From positions 558,001 through 622,000 of the forward strand of contig CANMOZ010000001.1 of assembly GCA_947499545.1 (NCBI GenBank): DNA of 64,000 nt, read 5' to 3'. Made by a program: the position numbers and the translations under genes. The DNA comes from an uncultured Saccharospirillaceae bacterium. Lineage in GTDB: Bacteria; Pseudomonadota; Gammaproteobacteria; Pseudomonadales; Oceanobacteraceae. This document shows, piece after piece, positions 36,524 through 46,700 of this stretch (the first letter of the stretch is position 1; each line of letters begins with the position of its first letter). Below the pieces are notes generated by a model. The model worked only from the letters and a program-made list of their open reading frames with translations, was not told the DNA's origin and did not search any database.

Positions 36524-37366
36524 ATGCAGGACCTAAATAAGATAATGCTGTTTATGGCAGTGGTGGATGCAGGGTCTATCACTAGAGCGGCAGAAAAGTT
36601 GAATCTATCAAAATCTGCGATCAGTCAAAGCTTAAGTAAGCTAGAAGCGGAGTTGGCAACCACTCTTATCAAGCGAACGACCCGAAAACAATCTGTCACT
36701 TCCTCTGGTCAACAGCTTTACGGGCACTGTTTGAGATTGAAAGCAATACTGGATCAAGCTTGGGATGAAATTTTAACCCAGCAGCATCTTCCAAAAGGCA
36801 AATTTACGGTAACTGCACCGACTGCTCTGATGGATATTTGGGTCTTACCTGCACTTACTAAAGCTTTTTCAAAATATGAGGACCTTTCCCTAGAAATCAT
36901 GTGCTCTGATCGCAGGCTTGACCTTATGGATCACGGTATTGATTTAGCCATAAGAGTTGGTGAGCTGCCTGATAGTAATTATCGCCAAATGCGTTTGGGC
37001 AGTTTCAATGACCTTTTATGCCAAGCAGTTGATGCAGGTAAGCATTATGAATACGCACCCTATATTGCTAATCATTGGGAATCTGAATCGGTCACACATG
37101 AAATTGGAGGGCAAAAAATTAAGTTTTCAGTTAAGCACAAAACAGACTCGATATTCCAAACAATTGCTTTAATTAAAGCCAAAATGGGTGTTGGTCTTGT
37201 ACCTGAGTTACTGCTTAAAAAGCAAGAGGGTATTGCGCCTATTGGAGTAACTCAAAAAGTAAATGTGTATTGCCTGCATCCATATGGTGAGATAGTGCCA
37301 ATCTCCGTGAGGATAGCCCAAGCAGCTATTAAAAATGAGCTGCAAGAATTATTAAGTCATTCTTAA
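36524..37366 (+). CDS. LysR-family transcriptional regulator
   Basis: The protein of about 280 residues has the N-terminal winged helix-turn-helix FMAVVDAGSITRAAEKLNLS then SAISQSLSKLEAEL. A periplasmic-binding-protein-like effector domain follows (FTVTAPTALMDIWVLPALTK). LysR proteins usually bind a T-N11-A site and control a divergent gene, here the exported DUF4440 gene. The ATG at 36524 is chosen over a TTG at 36515. The effector is unknown. It ends just before a decayed IS6-family element. Confidence 0.9.
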   Translation: MQDLNKIMLFMAVVDAGSITRAAEKLNLSKSAISQSLSKLEAELATTLIKRTTRKQSVTSSGQQLYGHCLRLKAILDQAWDEILTQQHLPKGKFTVTAPTALMDIWVLPALTKAFSKYEDLSLEIMCSDRRLDLMDHGIDLAIRVGELPDSNYRQMRLGSFNDLLCQAVDAGKHYEYAPYIANHWESESVTHEIGGQKIKFSVKHKTDSIFQTIALIKAKMGVGLVPELLLKKQEGIAPIGVTQKVNVYCLHPYGEIVPISVRIAQAAIKNELQELLSHS

Positions 37367-37391
37367 CTTTGCTATAGGAGCCTTACTAAAA

Positions 37392-38209
37392 GGCTCAGTT
37401 GGAAAAAAACACTGCTCAGCTAGACTACCCAAAAATCCTTTGAGCAATACTCATGTCCGACTTCAAATGGCGGCACTATACCGGCCACATCATTCTTTGG
37501 GCGGTGCGTTGGTATTGAAAGTATGACATCATTTTCGGGAGCTGGCTGAGATGCTGAGTGAACGCTGCATTCAGGTCAATAACACGACTGTTTATCGGTG
37601 GGTGCAGAAGTATTCACTCAGGATGGATCGTTACCTGCGGTGGTACTGGAAACCCAGTTGGAGTTCCAACTGACTGATAGATGAGGCCTATGTGATAGTT
37701 AAAGGACGGTGGATGTACCTCTACCGGGCCATCGCGAAAACAGGCAAAATCGTTGACTTTTACCTCCCGCCTACCCTGAATCATAAGGCCGCAAAGCTTA
37801 ACTGAGCAAAACTCTTCGCAGTCTTAAACCCTTTGATCGTCCTTCAAACTTGATATGGATAGAGCTCCACCCTACGGCCCGACTATTCGTAAGTTGAAAG
37901 AAAATGGTTTGTATACCGACAGCGTTGTGCCTCACTGCATGAAGTATCTCAACAACCAAATTGAGAAGATTATGGCAAACTCAAACGATTAATCTAACCA
38001 GCGTGTACGTGGATTTAAACCCAAAAAGACAGTTGACGCTACGATTATAGTGCTCAAAGTGAAGCGGATATTTCGCAAAGGCCAGATAGACCTTTAGTGT
38101 TATGGTCAGGGCATTACAGGCTAGATGCGTTTCGTTGAACGGAAATTTGGGTTGTAAAGATTAGCAACTAGCGAATTATGAGGCCCCTTAGAGTTTTTGC
38201 AACGGGGCC
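37392..38209 (+). mobile_element. Decayed IS6-family insertion sequence with both ends
   Basis: The left end reads GGCTCAGTTGGAAA, close to the IS6 terminal repeat GGCTCTGTTGCAAA, and the right end reads TTTTGCAACGGGGCC. The span of 818 bp matches the usual 820 bp. No 8-bp target duplication is visible next to the ends (tactaaaa versus tcgaatag). The transposase inside is broken by many frameshifts and stops. The right end also forms a hairpin with GAGGCCCC at 38180-38187. Confidence 0.85.
37453..38157 (+). pseudogene. IS6-family transposase, multiply frameshifted
   Basis: Translation in successive frames gives pieces of an IS26-like transposase: MSDFKWRHYTGHIILWAVRWY, then AEMLSERCIQVNNTTVYRWV, then VKGRWMYLYRAIAKTGKIVD. 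After a gap come NQRVRGFKPKKTVDATII and RIFRKGQIDL, and finally RFVERKFGL before TAA. At least three frame changes and several internal stops show it is dead. The DDE region is only partly recognisable. It is much more decayed than the flanking genes. Confidence 0.88.
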
Positions 38210-38238
38210 TCGAATAGACTAAAGGGCATTATCGACTG

Positions 38239-39555
38239 TTAAGAGGCTACAATTGCATCTGCCATGGCTTTGTCAGCAACTTGCTCCAACCAATCTATAT
38301 CTAACGACTCATGGGCCTCGCAAATAAACCAAGGTTCACGCGAGTCAGGTTCAAGCATGACGCCCGCCTTGATTAAATTGAGTGCAAATACCGTATATAA
38401 ATCACTATTTGTTTGTTTCCAATCACGGTAGTTGTGCGGGACTTCCCTGCCAAAGTGAACCCCAAACATGGCATCAGGCCCAGCAAACCTGTGTTCAACA
38501 CCGTGTTTTGTAAATACCTTTGATAGAACCTGTTGAATGTCAGCGCCGACCCGGTTGATGGTCTCGTAAACGTTGGTTTCGTTTAGAATTGTTAACGTAG
38601 CCTTGGCTGCACTAAGGGCGATCATATTTGCGGTGTAGGTACCGCCGTGAGTTACGCCATTTGGGTTAAAGCTAATCTGATCCATAACATCAGCACGCCC
38701 CCCAAAGGCAGCAACGGGGTAACCATTGCCCATAGCTTTTGCGTACGTGGTGAGGTCAGCGTGAATACCGTAAAGCTCTTGGACGCCACCTTTTGCCACG
38801 CGGAAGCCGGTTTTGACTTCATCTAGAATTAAAAGTGATCCATGCTGATCACACATGTCACGTAGCTTTTGCATGTACTCTTGGCTTGATGCAATGCTGC
38901 CGCAATTACCCAAAATGGGCTCTATGACAATTGCAGCAATGTCGTTTCCAACTCTAGAAAATACTTCGTCAATGGCAGCAAAGTCATTCAGAGAAACTGT
39001 CTCTAGGTGTTCTCGCGTGTTAGTCGGGATTCCGCAGCCAAAAGACTTAATCTCAGGTGCCACAGAGCTGGTTGGGTCCCACTTATCTACATCTGGTTTC
39101 CACATCATTTCGTCATAAAGTCCGTGGAATCCACCTTCAATCACAACCACTTTATTGCGCCCAGTGAAACCACGCGCCGTGCGGACCGCTCCCATGACAG
39201 CCTCAGTTCCGGAGTTAGCGAAGCGCATCTTTTCAATATTTGGGCACATGGATTTAACCAGCTCAATGACCTCTGAGTCTAAGGCCGTTGAAAACCCTGA
39301 TATCGTGCCGCAGCCCTGAATACAATCAATGACTGCCTGATCAACCCGATGGTCTCGGTACCCCAAAATGATAGGGCCGTACGCAAGCCGAAAGTCTACA
39401 TATTCTTGCCCGTCTTCATCCGTTATATTGCCGCCCTTCATATTCTTAACAAAGATAGTGTTCTCTTCGCCCCAATAGCGGTAGCTGTCGGCCACACCCA
39501 GTGGCATATGTGTGCGTGCAGCGGCTAATAATTCGGCTGCAAGGGGTTTAGTCAT
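38239..39555 (-). CDS. Class III aminotransferase, HemL-like (glutamate-1-semialdehyde aminomutase-like)
   Basis: The 438-residue PLP enzyme has RFANSGTEAVMGAVRTARGF, LLILDEVKTGFRVAKGG and the Schiff-base lysine in LTTYAKAMGNGYPVAAFGG, followed by HGGTYTANMIALSAA. These are motifs of class III aminotransferases closest in style to HemL. A housekeeping hemL would more often carry GGKTDG-like motifs and another context; this copy is probably a specialised amino-sugar or amino-acid enzyme. It stands alone between an IS6 remnant and a short IS6-ended element, and its base composition is richer in GC than the neighbours, so it may have been acquired. A promoter lies upstream. Confidence 0.82.
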   Translation of the reverse strand: MTKPLAAELLAAARTHMPLGVADSYRYWGEENTIFVKNMKGGNITDEDGQEYVDFRLAYGPIILGYRDHRVDQAVIDCIQGCGTISGFSTALDSEVIELVKSMCPNIEKMRFANSGTEAVMGAVRTARGFTGRNKVVVIEGGFHGLYDEMMWKPDVDKWDPTSSVAPEIKSFGCGIPTNTREHLETVSLNDFAAIDEVFSRVGNDIAAIVIEPILGNCGSIASSQEYMQKLRDMCDQHGSLLILDEVKTGFRVAKGGVQELYGIHADLTTYAKAMGNGYPVAAFGGRADVMDQISFNPNGVTHGGTYTANMIALSAAKATLTILNETNVYETINRVGADIQQVLSKVFTKHGVEHRFAGPDAMFGVHFGREVPHNYRDWKQTNSDLYTVFALNLIKAGVMLEPDSREPWFICEAHESLDIDWLEQVADKAMADAIVAS

Positions 39556-39647
39556 ATGGAATTACCCTACTCATGGCGGTGAACTCAGATGCACATTACA
39601 GCGCCTAAAAATTCAATTGAGGGAGCGCTGCGCGTTTAATGAGGCAG

Positions 39648-39675
39648 ATTATACAGAGCCAAATTTGCACCTCAA
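39648..39675 (-). promoter_or_regulatory. Sigma-70-like promoter of the class III aminotransferase gene
   Basis: On the minus strand TTGAGG (39675-39670) and a perfect TATAAT (39653-39648) are 16 bases apart. The leader to the ATG is about 85 bases. The promoter lies between the gene and the IS6-ended element. Confidence 0.6.
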
Positions 39676-39708
39676 AGGAGCAAAACAAGGAGCACATACT
39701 GTATTGAC

Positions 39709-39855
39709 GGCTCTGTCGCAAAAAAAAACAAGTGGCGTATTTATGATTAGGTTTTGCTAGCCATAGAAATCAATTGAATGATGGCGCCAACCATGAGCAC
39801 TTTTGAGCCGACTTTTCGGTCAGTTTTCTCGATCAATAAATTTTGCAACAGAGCC
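39709..39855. mobile_element. 147-bp element with IS6-type terminal inverted repeats
   Basis: The left end GGCTCTGTCGCAAA and right end TTTGCAACAGAGCC are near-perfect inverted repeats (13 of 14) of the IS6-type terminal sequence. The interior has no transposase; on the minus strand it keeps a short open stretch LMVGAIIQLISMASKT that might be the tail of a lost gene. No 8-bp target duplication is seen. It is either an internally deleted IS or a MITE. Confidence 0.75.
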
Positions 39856-39861
39856 ACTTTT

Positions 39862-39908
39862 CTTATCCTAAGCGATAAGAGAGGCGATCACAGGTTTCTC
39901 GGCCTCTC
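39862..39908 (-). terminator. Hairpin pair downstream of topB
   Basis: On the minus strand, GAGAGGC and GCCTCTC form a 7-bp stem, followed by a second hairpin CTTATC/GATAAG that runs into AAAAG. The T run is poor, so termination may be weak or Rho-dependent. It lies 38 bases after the topB stop. Confidence 0.4.
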
Positions 39909-39945
39909 CTTTTCCTTGTACAATTAGATGCGCTTTTCAACACAT

Positions 39946-42123
39946 TTATACTTTTATTTCTGGTTGCCCATTGGTATCAAATGCCCGGAAGTCACAACTA
40001 GGGAATCCACTACAGCCCCACCAATAGGTGCCCTTTTTCTTACCTTTACGCCGAATAAGTCCTTTCGCACATGCTGGGCATTTGTGCTCACTGGATGGGG
40101 TAAGAGCTGGCTTTTTCTTTAAGTTGGGCCTTCCTTTTTGATCTGGAAATATCGCTTTACAGCTTGGATAAGTACTGCAGCCCCAGAAAAACCCTTTCTT
40201 ACTACGACGTTTGTTGAGAGTGCCTTGCTCACAAGTAGGACAGCTCTGTGCCCTCGGGGGTCGAATGCTGACGCCTTCTGTTTTTATTCGTTGAACTTCT
40301 AGGGCAATAAAATCGGATACTCCTTGTACAAAGGCTTGCATGGTCATTTGACCGGCTTTAATTTGTTCTTGTTGTTCGTGCCAAATGGCTGTCATGTCCG
40401 GAGCAGTCGCACTGACTGGCAGTAAATCATGAAATTCTCTGCCTAAATCAGTGCTGATGACTTGTTTGTTTTTTTGATCAATGAATCCACGTTTCGTTAG
40501 CTGCTCAATGATTGCACTGCGAGTAGCAGGCGTTCCTATACCACCATGCTCTCCTTTTTTCTCTTGGTCTTTAGCAAGCAGCAGAGCTTTTATGGTGGGA
40601 TCGGTTACATATTTGGCGACACGCGCCAAGTCTTTTAGTAACGCTGACATTGTGTATCGAGGAGGGGGTTTGGTTTGTTTTTTTTCACAAGTCGCTTCTT
40701 CACACACTAAAGCGCTCTGAGGCGTTACCCAGTCTAATTGATCCGTACAATCCGCATCATTGTCATGCACGTCTTTATTGTCAGCATCATTCGCGTACAA
40801 TCTTTTCCAGCCTTCTGAAACCGTGTTTCTGGCTTTGGTTCTGAAGGCGTACCCAGCGACGGTCAAGTCAATCACTGTTTCTCGGTAAACATGCTTTGGC
40901 CAAAATTGAGCTATATAGGCTCTGGCAATGAGCATATAGAGTTTCGCTTCGTCAGATGTTAGTGCAGACAAGTTAGCCGTCTTCTCAGTGGGTACGATTG
41001 CATGATGCGCACTCACATTCTTTGAATTAAACGCACGGCTTTTGATCGTTGGATTTCCTGTTTGAGCGGCTTTAGCGAGTACCGGAGCCGTTGCAGCAAT
41101 CGCTGAAAGGATGGTTGCTGCATCAGCATGCTGTTCATCTGAAAGGTACTGACAGTCGCTTCGGTTATAGGTGATGAGCTGATGCCGTTCCCTCAATGAC
41201 TGCGTAAGCTTCAACGTTTTATCAGGAGAAAAACCAAACTTGCGTGATGCGTCAGCTTGGAGGTTAAGGAGATTATAAGGAAGTGGTGCAGAGACCTGTT
41301 TTTCGTCTGTCTTGGCTTTGATGTCAATGGCAGGCATGCCTTTTACAGCCGAGATAAGTGTGGCAGCGTAGTTTGGGTCAATGACCCTGTTCTTATCATC
41401 TACCGGAGCATTGTCAGCTGGAATATGCTTAGCATTAAAGTGCCCTCCAGTGCCTGCGATCCTAGCGACTAAATCATAATAATCGTGGGAAGCATGGTTT
41501 TCGTGAGCCCGATCTCGCCTGACGACTAACCCAAGGATTGGCGTTTGAACACGACCAACCGACAGCACTTGGCTGGCTCCAGCGGAGCGACCAGCCAAGG
41601 TATAAGCTCGCGTCAGGTTATAGCCATACACTTGGTCTGATACCGATCGAGCAAGAGCACTCTGATACAACCCATAAAACTCTTTGTTATCCCTCATTTT
41701 TTGAAGGGATTTCTGAATCACTTTTGTATTTAGATCATTGATAAGCAGGCGTTTAACGGGCTTTCGGTTGTTGATGTAATCCAATACTTCATCAACCAGC
41801 AATTGCCCTTCATCATCGGGATCACCAGCATGAACGATTTCAGAAGCTTGCTGAGCCAGTTTCTTAATCAAGTTGATTTGGGCTTTTTTATCGGAGATTG
41901 GCTTATGCTTAACGGGCCAACTTAGAGGCAAGCTTTGCATATTCCATTTGGCGGCACTGGGGTCATGATCTTCGGGATCAGTCAAAGACAATAAATGCCC
42001 AAAACACCAGGTCACTGCATCGCCATTTCCACAGGTAATATAACCATCCCTCTTCTGCACATTGCCAAGGGCTCTCGCAATAGCACGTCCCAGCTCAGGC
42101 TTTTCAGCAATATATAAACGCAT
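39946..42123 (-). CDS. topB: DNA topoisomerase III
   Basis: About 725 residues from the ATG at 42123, which has AGAGG eight bases upstream. The N-terminal Toprim domain begins MRLYIAEKPELGRAIARALG with the HAGDPDDEGQLLVDEV metal motif. The central type IA core has VLSVGRVQTPILGLVV, and LITYNRSDCQYLS holds the active-site tyrosine. GGIGTPATRSAIIEQL follows. The C-terminus has two four-cysteine zinc ribbons, CPTC...CSTYPSC and CPAC...CSGFPSC. It decatenates DNA. The gene starts only 11 bases after a decayed IS3 end, so its original promoter may have been lost. Confidence 0.95.
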   Translation of the reverse strand: MRLYIAEKPELGRAIARALGNVQKRDGYITCGNGDAVTWCFGHLLSLTDPEDHDPSAAKWNMQSLPLSWPVKHKPISDKKAQINLIKKLAQQASEIVHAGDPDDEGQLLVDEVLDYINNRKPVKRLLINDLNTKVIQKSLQKMRDNKEFYGLYQSALARSVSDQVYGYNLTRAYTLAGRSAGASQVLSVGRVQTPILGLVVRRDRAHENHASHDYYDLVARIAGTGGHFNAKHIPADNAPVDDKNRVIDPNYAATLISAVKGMPAIDIKAKTDEKQVSAPLPYNLLNLQADASRKFGFSPDKTLKLTQSLRERHQLITYNRSDCQYLSDEQHADAATILSAIAATAPVLAKAAQTGNPTIKSRAFNSKNVSAHHAIVPTEKTANLSALTSDEAKLYMLIARAYIAQFWPKHVYRETVIDLTVAGYAFRTKARNTVSEGWKRLYANDADNKDVHDNDADCTDQLDWVTPQSALVCEEATCEKKQTKPPPRYTMSALLKDLARVAKYVTDPTIKALLLAKDQEKKGEHGGIGTPATRSAIIEQLTKRGFIDQKNKQVISTDLGREFHDLLPVSATAPDMTAIWHEQQEQIKAGQMTMQAFVQGVSDFIALEVQRIKTEGVSIRPPRAQSCPTCEQGTLNKRRSKKGFFWGCSTYPSCKAIFPDQKGRPNLKKKPALTPSSEHKCPACAKGLIRRKGKKKGTYWWGCSGFPSCDFRAFDTNGQPEIKV

Positions 42124-42133
42124 TGACTTGCCT

Positions 42134-42400
42134 CTAAACACGAGTCTACTGGTAACTGAGTAGTGATCGGTAATTCCAATGGTTTTGATCTCGCAAGCAC
42201 TGCAAACTCTAAAGGTGTGTATTAGCTCAAAGCCGAATGAGGTCCTGCTTCACTGTAATCCACTCGCCAGTGTTGGATCAGGTATTGTGCTTGAGCTACC
42301 TCACCGAACCAAGGTTCATTCAAACATTCACCCTAGAACTTACCATTAAAACGTTCAAAATACACATTCAGAGTCATTTGACCTGTTTCAATTAACAACA
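42134..42400 (-). pseudogene. IS3-family transposase (OrfB) C-terminal remnant, copy 1
   Basis: On the minus strand the sequence translates as VYFERFNGKF, stop, GECLNEPWFGEVAQAQYLIQ, HWRVDYSEAGPHSALS, stop, YTPLEFAVLARSKPLELPIT. This is the end of an IS3-group DDE transposase (relatives have WRxDYNxxRPHSALG then TPxEF). Two stop codons make it dead; one is the TAA at 42224-42222. No terminal repeats were found. A second diverged copy with the same TAA lies at 54601-54750. Confidence 0.8.
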
Positions 42401-42430
42401 TGACAAAAGAATAGTACTGAAAGCTAAAGA

Positions 42431-42829
42431 TCACGCAGCAGGTATAAAATACCTATAGAACTCACACATTGAATTTGCGGTAGATTTTCTCAATTCTTCA
42501 AAAAAATGATTTTTGTCTCTGACCATCTCTAGCTCTTTATAATCAGATCCATACCAAAAAATCATAGCGCTTGCAGAATCGACAAGCTTGCTAACAACCG
42601 CATATAATAGAGTCTGCTCAAAAGGATAGTCATTTGCCATTCTTGAATGCGCATCAAGAAGTAAATCATCGATGCTTTTACCGTTGTTATTTATTACAAA
42701 CAAGAATTCGTTGTTTATTCCTGTAAATATATCTTTAGCTACATGCTGCAAAAACTCATCATTAACGCTTTCAATAGACAACAAATTACTGTCTTTATTA
42801 TCTGAATGAATCAAGGTAAACTGTGTCAT
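42431..42829 (-). CDS. Small protein of unknown function, candidate immunity gene
   Basis: About 132 residues from the ATG at 42829, whose first base is the last base of the upstream TAA (TAATG coupling); an upstream GTG frame to 42847 is less likely. The protein is acidic and soluble, with QTLLYAVVSKLVDSASAMIF and FFEELRKSTANSMCEFYRYF as helical segments. No known domain was recognised. It follows a HYD1-type toxin gene in the same direction, with two other small genes in between, where immunity genes are usually placed. Confidence 0.6.
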   Translation of the reverse strand: MTQFTLIHSDNKDSNLLSIESVNDEFLQHVAKDIFTGINNEFLFVINNNGKSIDDLLLDAHSRMANDYPFEQTLLYAVVSKLVDSASAMIFWYGSDYKELEMVRDKNHFFEELRKSTANSMCEFYRYFIPAA

Positions 42830-42996
42830 TACTTGAGCACCTGACAATCTAAGTCAGACCAGTGCAGCCCTTGACATTCTATCTCCAACATTTCACGCCC
42901 ATCAAGATCCTCATAATAATCTAAAATCAACTCATTCTTTATGTCATCGGCTATTAAAGCAACAACCCCTCCATTGATCTCAATGTTAATTCCCAA
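42829..42996 (-). CDS. Short ORF with DUF2442-like ending
   Basis: About 55 residues from a TTG at 42996 (no ATG or GTG is available before the stop at about 43017). It reads ILDYYEDLDGREMLEIECQG then LHWSDLDCQVLK; the GLHWSDLD element resembles the GIHWPDLD end of DUF2442 proteins. It is coupled by TAATG to the next gene. It may be a real small gene or the surviving end of a longer one. Confidence 0.4.
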   Translation of the reverse strand: MGINIEINGGVVALIADDIKNELILDYYEDLDGREMLEIECQGLHWSDLDCQVLK

Positions 42997-43048
42997 ATTA
43001 GATTTGTAGAAAGGCTAATACTAATTCAGGCCAATTGACAGTGAGGCA

Positions 43049-43513
43049 TTAGTTTTCAAGAAAGATGCTTTCGATCAGTTTTAGCTTACATAGTTCGTCT
43101 TCTTTAGGATATGGAGATATAAACTCAATCATAGTTACTTTTGGCCAATACAATGTATAGTCTTCCTCTTCTATGTAAGATTTGGACGATATATCCGTTA
43201 ACTGAGCATTAAATGTAATGTTTTCATAAACCCACAATTCCAAACAAAAATAGGGAGTTTCTTTAGGGTATGGTGCAAACCCGTGTTCATCAAGAAAATT
43301 CTTACTTTCTTTATTTGGTAAAAAATATAGATTAAGATTTTTTATCGAATCCTGACTAGTTTCCAGCCATTGGTCTAATCTTTCCAAGTTAAATTCAGGA
43401 GAGATCAGGGTATAAACAACACCCCATTCTTTATTAAGAGTAGATTTAATTTTAAGTAACAGCTCCTTAATCCCGACTGTAGTCGCATAACGATACGTAT
43501 ATTCGTATGACAT
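43049..43513 (-). CDS. Protein of unknown function, candidate immunity protein
   Basis: The 154-residue soluble protein begins MSYEYTYRYATTVGIKELLL, with a strong GAGG seven bases before the ATG. It is rich in aromatic and acidic residues (YIEEEDYTLYWPKVTMIEFI), a composition often seen in immunity proteins. No known family was recognised. It is the first gene after the 2173-residue toxin gene, 200 bases downstream and in the same direction, the classic place for a cognate immunity gene. The 200-base gap holds no recognisable feature. Confidence 0.6.
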   Translation of the reverse strand: MSYEYTYRYATTVGIKELLLKIKSTLNKEWGVVYTLISPEFNLERLDQWLETSQDSIKNLNLYFLPNKESKNFLDEHGFAPYPKETPYFCLELWVYENITFNAQLTDISSKSYIEEEDYTLYWPKVTMIEFISPYPKEDELCKLKLIESIFLEN

Positions 43514-43713
43514 ATTGCCACCTCTACTTGAAGACCAGTTAAAAACATTAAATTATGATTGGCTAACATTAAAGATACATACAATCTTAATAATTTAAGC
43601 AGCATTCAACATAATGAATTAAGAATGCATTATCTGTAGCTTAAATTAGAATCATAACAATTCACGGCAGTATTGGAGCAAGAGCATGCTCCAATACTTG
43701 TTTATATATGACG

Positions 43714-46700
43714 CTATTTTTTCTTATCGGTTTTTTTATCACTTTTCCTGCTGCCAGTCTCTCTTCCCGAAGCTCTTTTGGCTGCGTTTGAGTTCTCTGG
43801 AGCTTTCACCACTCTCCAACTGTCACTTTTTACTTTCACATCAGTCTTGCTATAAGCAATCGTTCTATGTCCTCCATTTTTTTCGTGAAGGCTATTTTTG
43901 GGAAGCTTCACACCTATCACGTATTCAGTTTTACTACTATGAACGCGCAAGGAGTTAGCAGCGCCATTTCCTAATATATCAGGCGCCAATTTCGAAAAAT
44001 ACGCACCAAACGGATTCCCGCCTTTGGGTTGGGAAGCTTTGATAACAATATCTTTGCCTGATGTTATCGCATTGAAACCTGCTTTGTCAGTGTAGTGATA
44101 ATACTCTGTAGTTTCACTTTCTGTCTTTTTATTTAATTTCTTTTTACAACCGTTGTGTACCCAAACACTTTGTTCACTAACAAAGTAGCTTACATAATCT
44201 TTGACATCAAAGTTAAAAGTGGTACCGGTTTTATTTAGAGATCGCCAGCCAATTACGGTGTGTGAAGTGCCGTCATAATTGACAACTTGATCTCCAATAT
44301 TAAGGCTTGATGACTCTATCCAGCCTACATTGCTGACATAAAATGGATGATCATCGGTAACCGTTAGTGTGATGGCTTCTTTGCTTTCAGCTTGCAGTGT
44401 TAGCTCAAAATAGGGTCGATCTTTAATGATGTGGAGTTTAGTGACAGGCTTCCAATCGATTTCACCTGTATTTTCATCTTTTGCGGCGATGAAGTCTCCA
44501 ATACGAACGGCCTCTATCGGTTTTAAACCTTCAATTGTTAAGACTAAAGTACCTGGTGCAAAGCAATTACAAGGGTTAAATAAGGACGTAACTGACTTCA
44601 TCAGTTTTCCAAAACCCTTACCAACTGCTTTTATTGTCCCTTTTATTGCCCCTTTTATACTTACATCTGTAATTGCACTGCCTACATTATAAGCCGTACT
44701 ATCCTCAACATGCGCATACTTATCACCGTATGCCATGGATGTTAACTGTCCAGATAACCCCATTGAAACGCCATCACTAACACCCATCACTGTATGTGCT
44801 GTTGTTTCAAGTGCATTTAAGGCCTGGATTTTAGTTTCAACTGACCATTCAAACCCTGCCATGCCAGTAGGGTCAATAAAGCGAACAGGGTTGTTTCTGG
44901 CATAGCTATACGGAGACCATTGCTGTGGATCAGTAAAACGCTCTGGTAGTGTAAATACGGGGTCGGGCGTTAAAAACTGCCCTTGATTATGATTCAGGTA
45001 GCGCTGTGAAAAATAACCCAGACCAGACTCTTCATCTCTTTCTTTACCTGTGAATCGATATGGTGTTAATTCAGCATTACCAAACTCATCTTCTGGATCA
45101 CCAAAGGGGGTATAGGTAAAGGCATTAAGTAACTTACCTTCTTTATCAGTGGTAAAAGCTGTTGATCCAAGATGCTGATTCAAATAATAGTGATCTGCTT
45201 TAAAGGCACCACCCGCCTGGTCGGAACGAGCAACCTTATCTTCTCCCACAACCACGTATTTATAGAAAACGCCATCTCTTACTTCGCTTAAGCTATTGAT
45301 ATAGAGCGTATGCTCAACAGCACTTCCTTTAGGGTGATTGGATTTATACAAGCGTTGATTGCTTGAATCGTATCCGTAAAGTGTGTGCCCTGAAGCCTGG
45401 TCAATGCGTGCAAGTCTGTTTTCATGATCCCAGGTGTAGAGTTGGTCATCATCACTGATTCGATTACCGCTTTTATCGTACCCGATGTTATGCCCAAAGA
45501 AGGTTAGTGCATGAGGTCCTGCTGGATCTTCAGCATCGCGACCAAATCGATGACGACTACCCTGATTATCATCGGTCGTGCTGTTACCAAATCGCATGAG
45601 CTGCGTTTTAACGCCATCAATAGGGCTCTCAACCCGCTTTAAGAGAGGGTTGCCGATAGCGTCATAACGAAAGCTATAGGTTTTTACCCCTTCAGCGCGA
45701 ATTAAGCGATAGGCATCGTCGTACTGATATTGAATGTTTTGCTTTAATCGATGAATCTGGTTCTCAGGTAGGCTGAGTTCTTGGGCAATGCTCGTTAAAG
45801 TACTATTGATACGTCGATCATCAATGCTGGTCAGATTCGACATAGCATCAAAATGATAGCCGTTGTCTTGCAGCACAACCCCATCTGATTGCCGCGTTGA
45901 TTTAAGGCCTACCATTCTATCGCGATTATCATAACGGTATTCTGTCTTAATACCGTTCGCCAAGGTTCTGCTGGCAAAAGATCCCAGGGTCGTATATTCA
46001 ATGGCGTCTACAACACCTGGTATTTTTGAGAGTAAGCCTCGCTGATTGTATTCGTAGTTAACAAAAGTTCCGTCATTAAACTCATAACGTACTAATCGAT
46101 CTGCACTGTCATAACGAGAGCGTGTTCTGTAAATAGGTGAGTCAATGCCAGGAGCTTGTATCTTACGTTCATGTAATGTGCTGAGGCCACGGGCATCGTA
46201 GCCAAAGGCCTCATAGCCAACCTGATCATTAATTCTTGCTATGCGGCCTTTAAGATTGCGAGAGCCAGCCCCTTCATCATACTCAACGGTTACTAAAGCG
46301 TTACCTTTGTTGAAGCCTGGCTGCCAGAGATGATCACGGACGGTAAAATCATCGCCTTTTTCTTCTGCCCAATACTTTGCTTTAACGCGATTAACGCCAT
46401 CGTAATCGACATAGACGACCTTGCCTCGTGCATCTCGCAAGGCAATCACATTGCCAGCATCATCAAAGCGACTATGAATTTGCCCTCGATCAGGGTCATT
46501 CACATAGTAATTTCGACCTAAAGCATCATAGGCCATTAAACGAACATTATTTTTTGCATCTGTGAAGCGGACGAAGTTACCTAAGAGGTCATAGTCATAA
46601 CGCGTATGCCACTCAGTCTCACCACTTTCATTCCCATCAATATCAAGCTTTACAATTTCATCAACCAGTCGTAGCTGATCTTGACCGTCCTGAGTCAGGC

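Noticed and set aside
38180-38211. Intrinsic terminator of the class III aminotransferase gene
   Set aside because: The 8-bp hairpin has no T run on either strand and one arm is the right end of the IS6 element.
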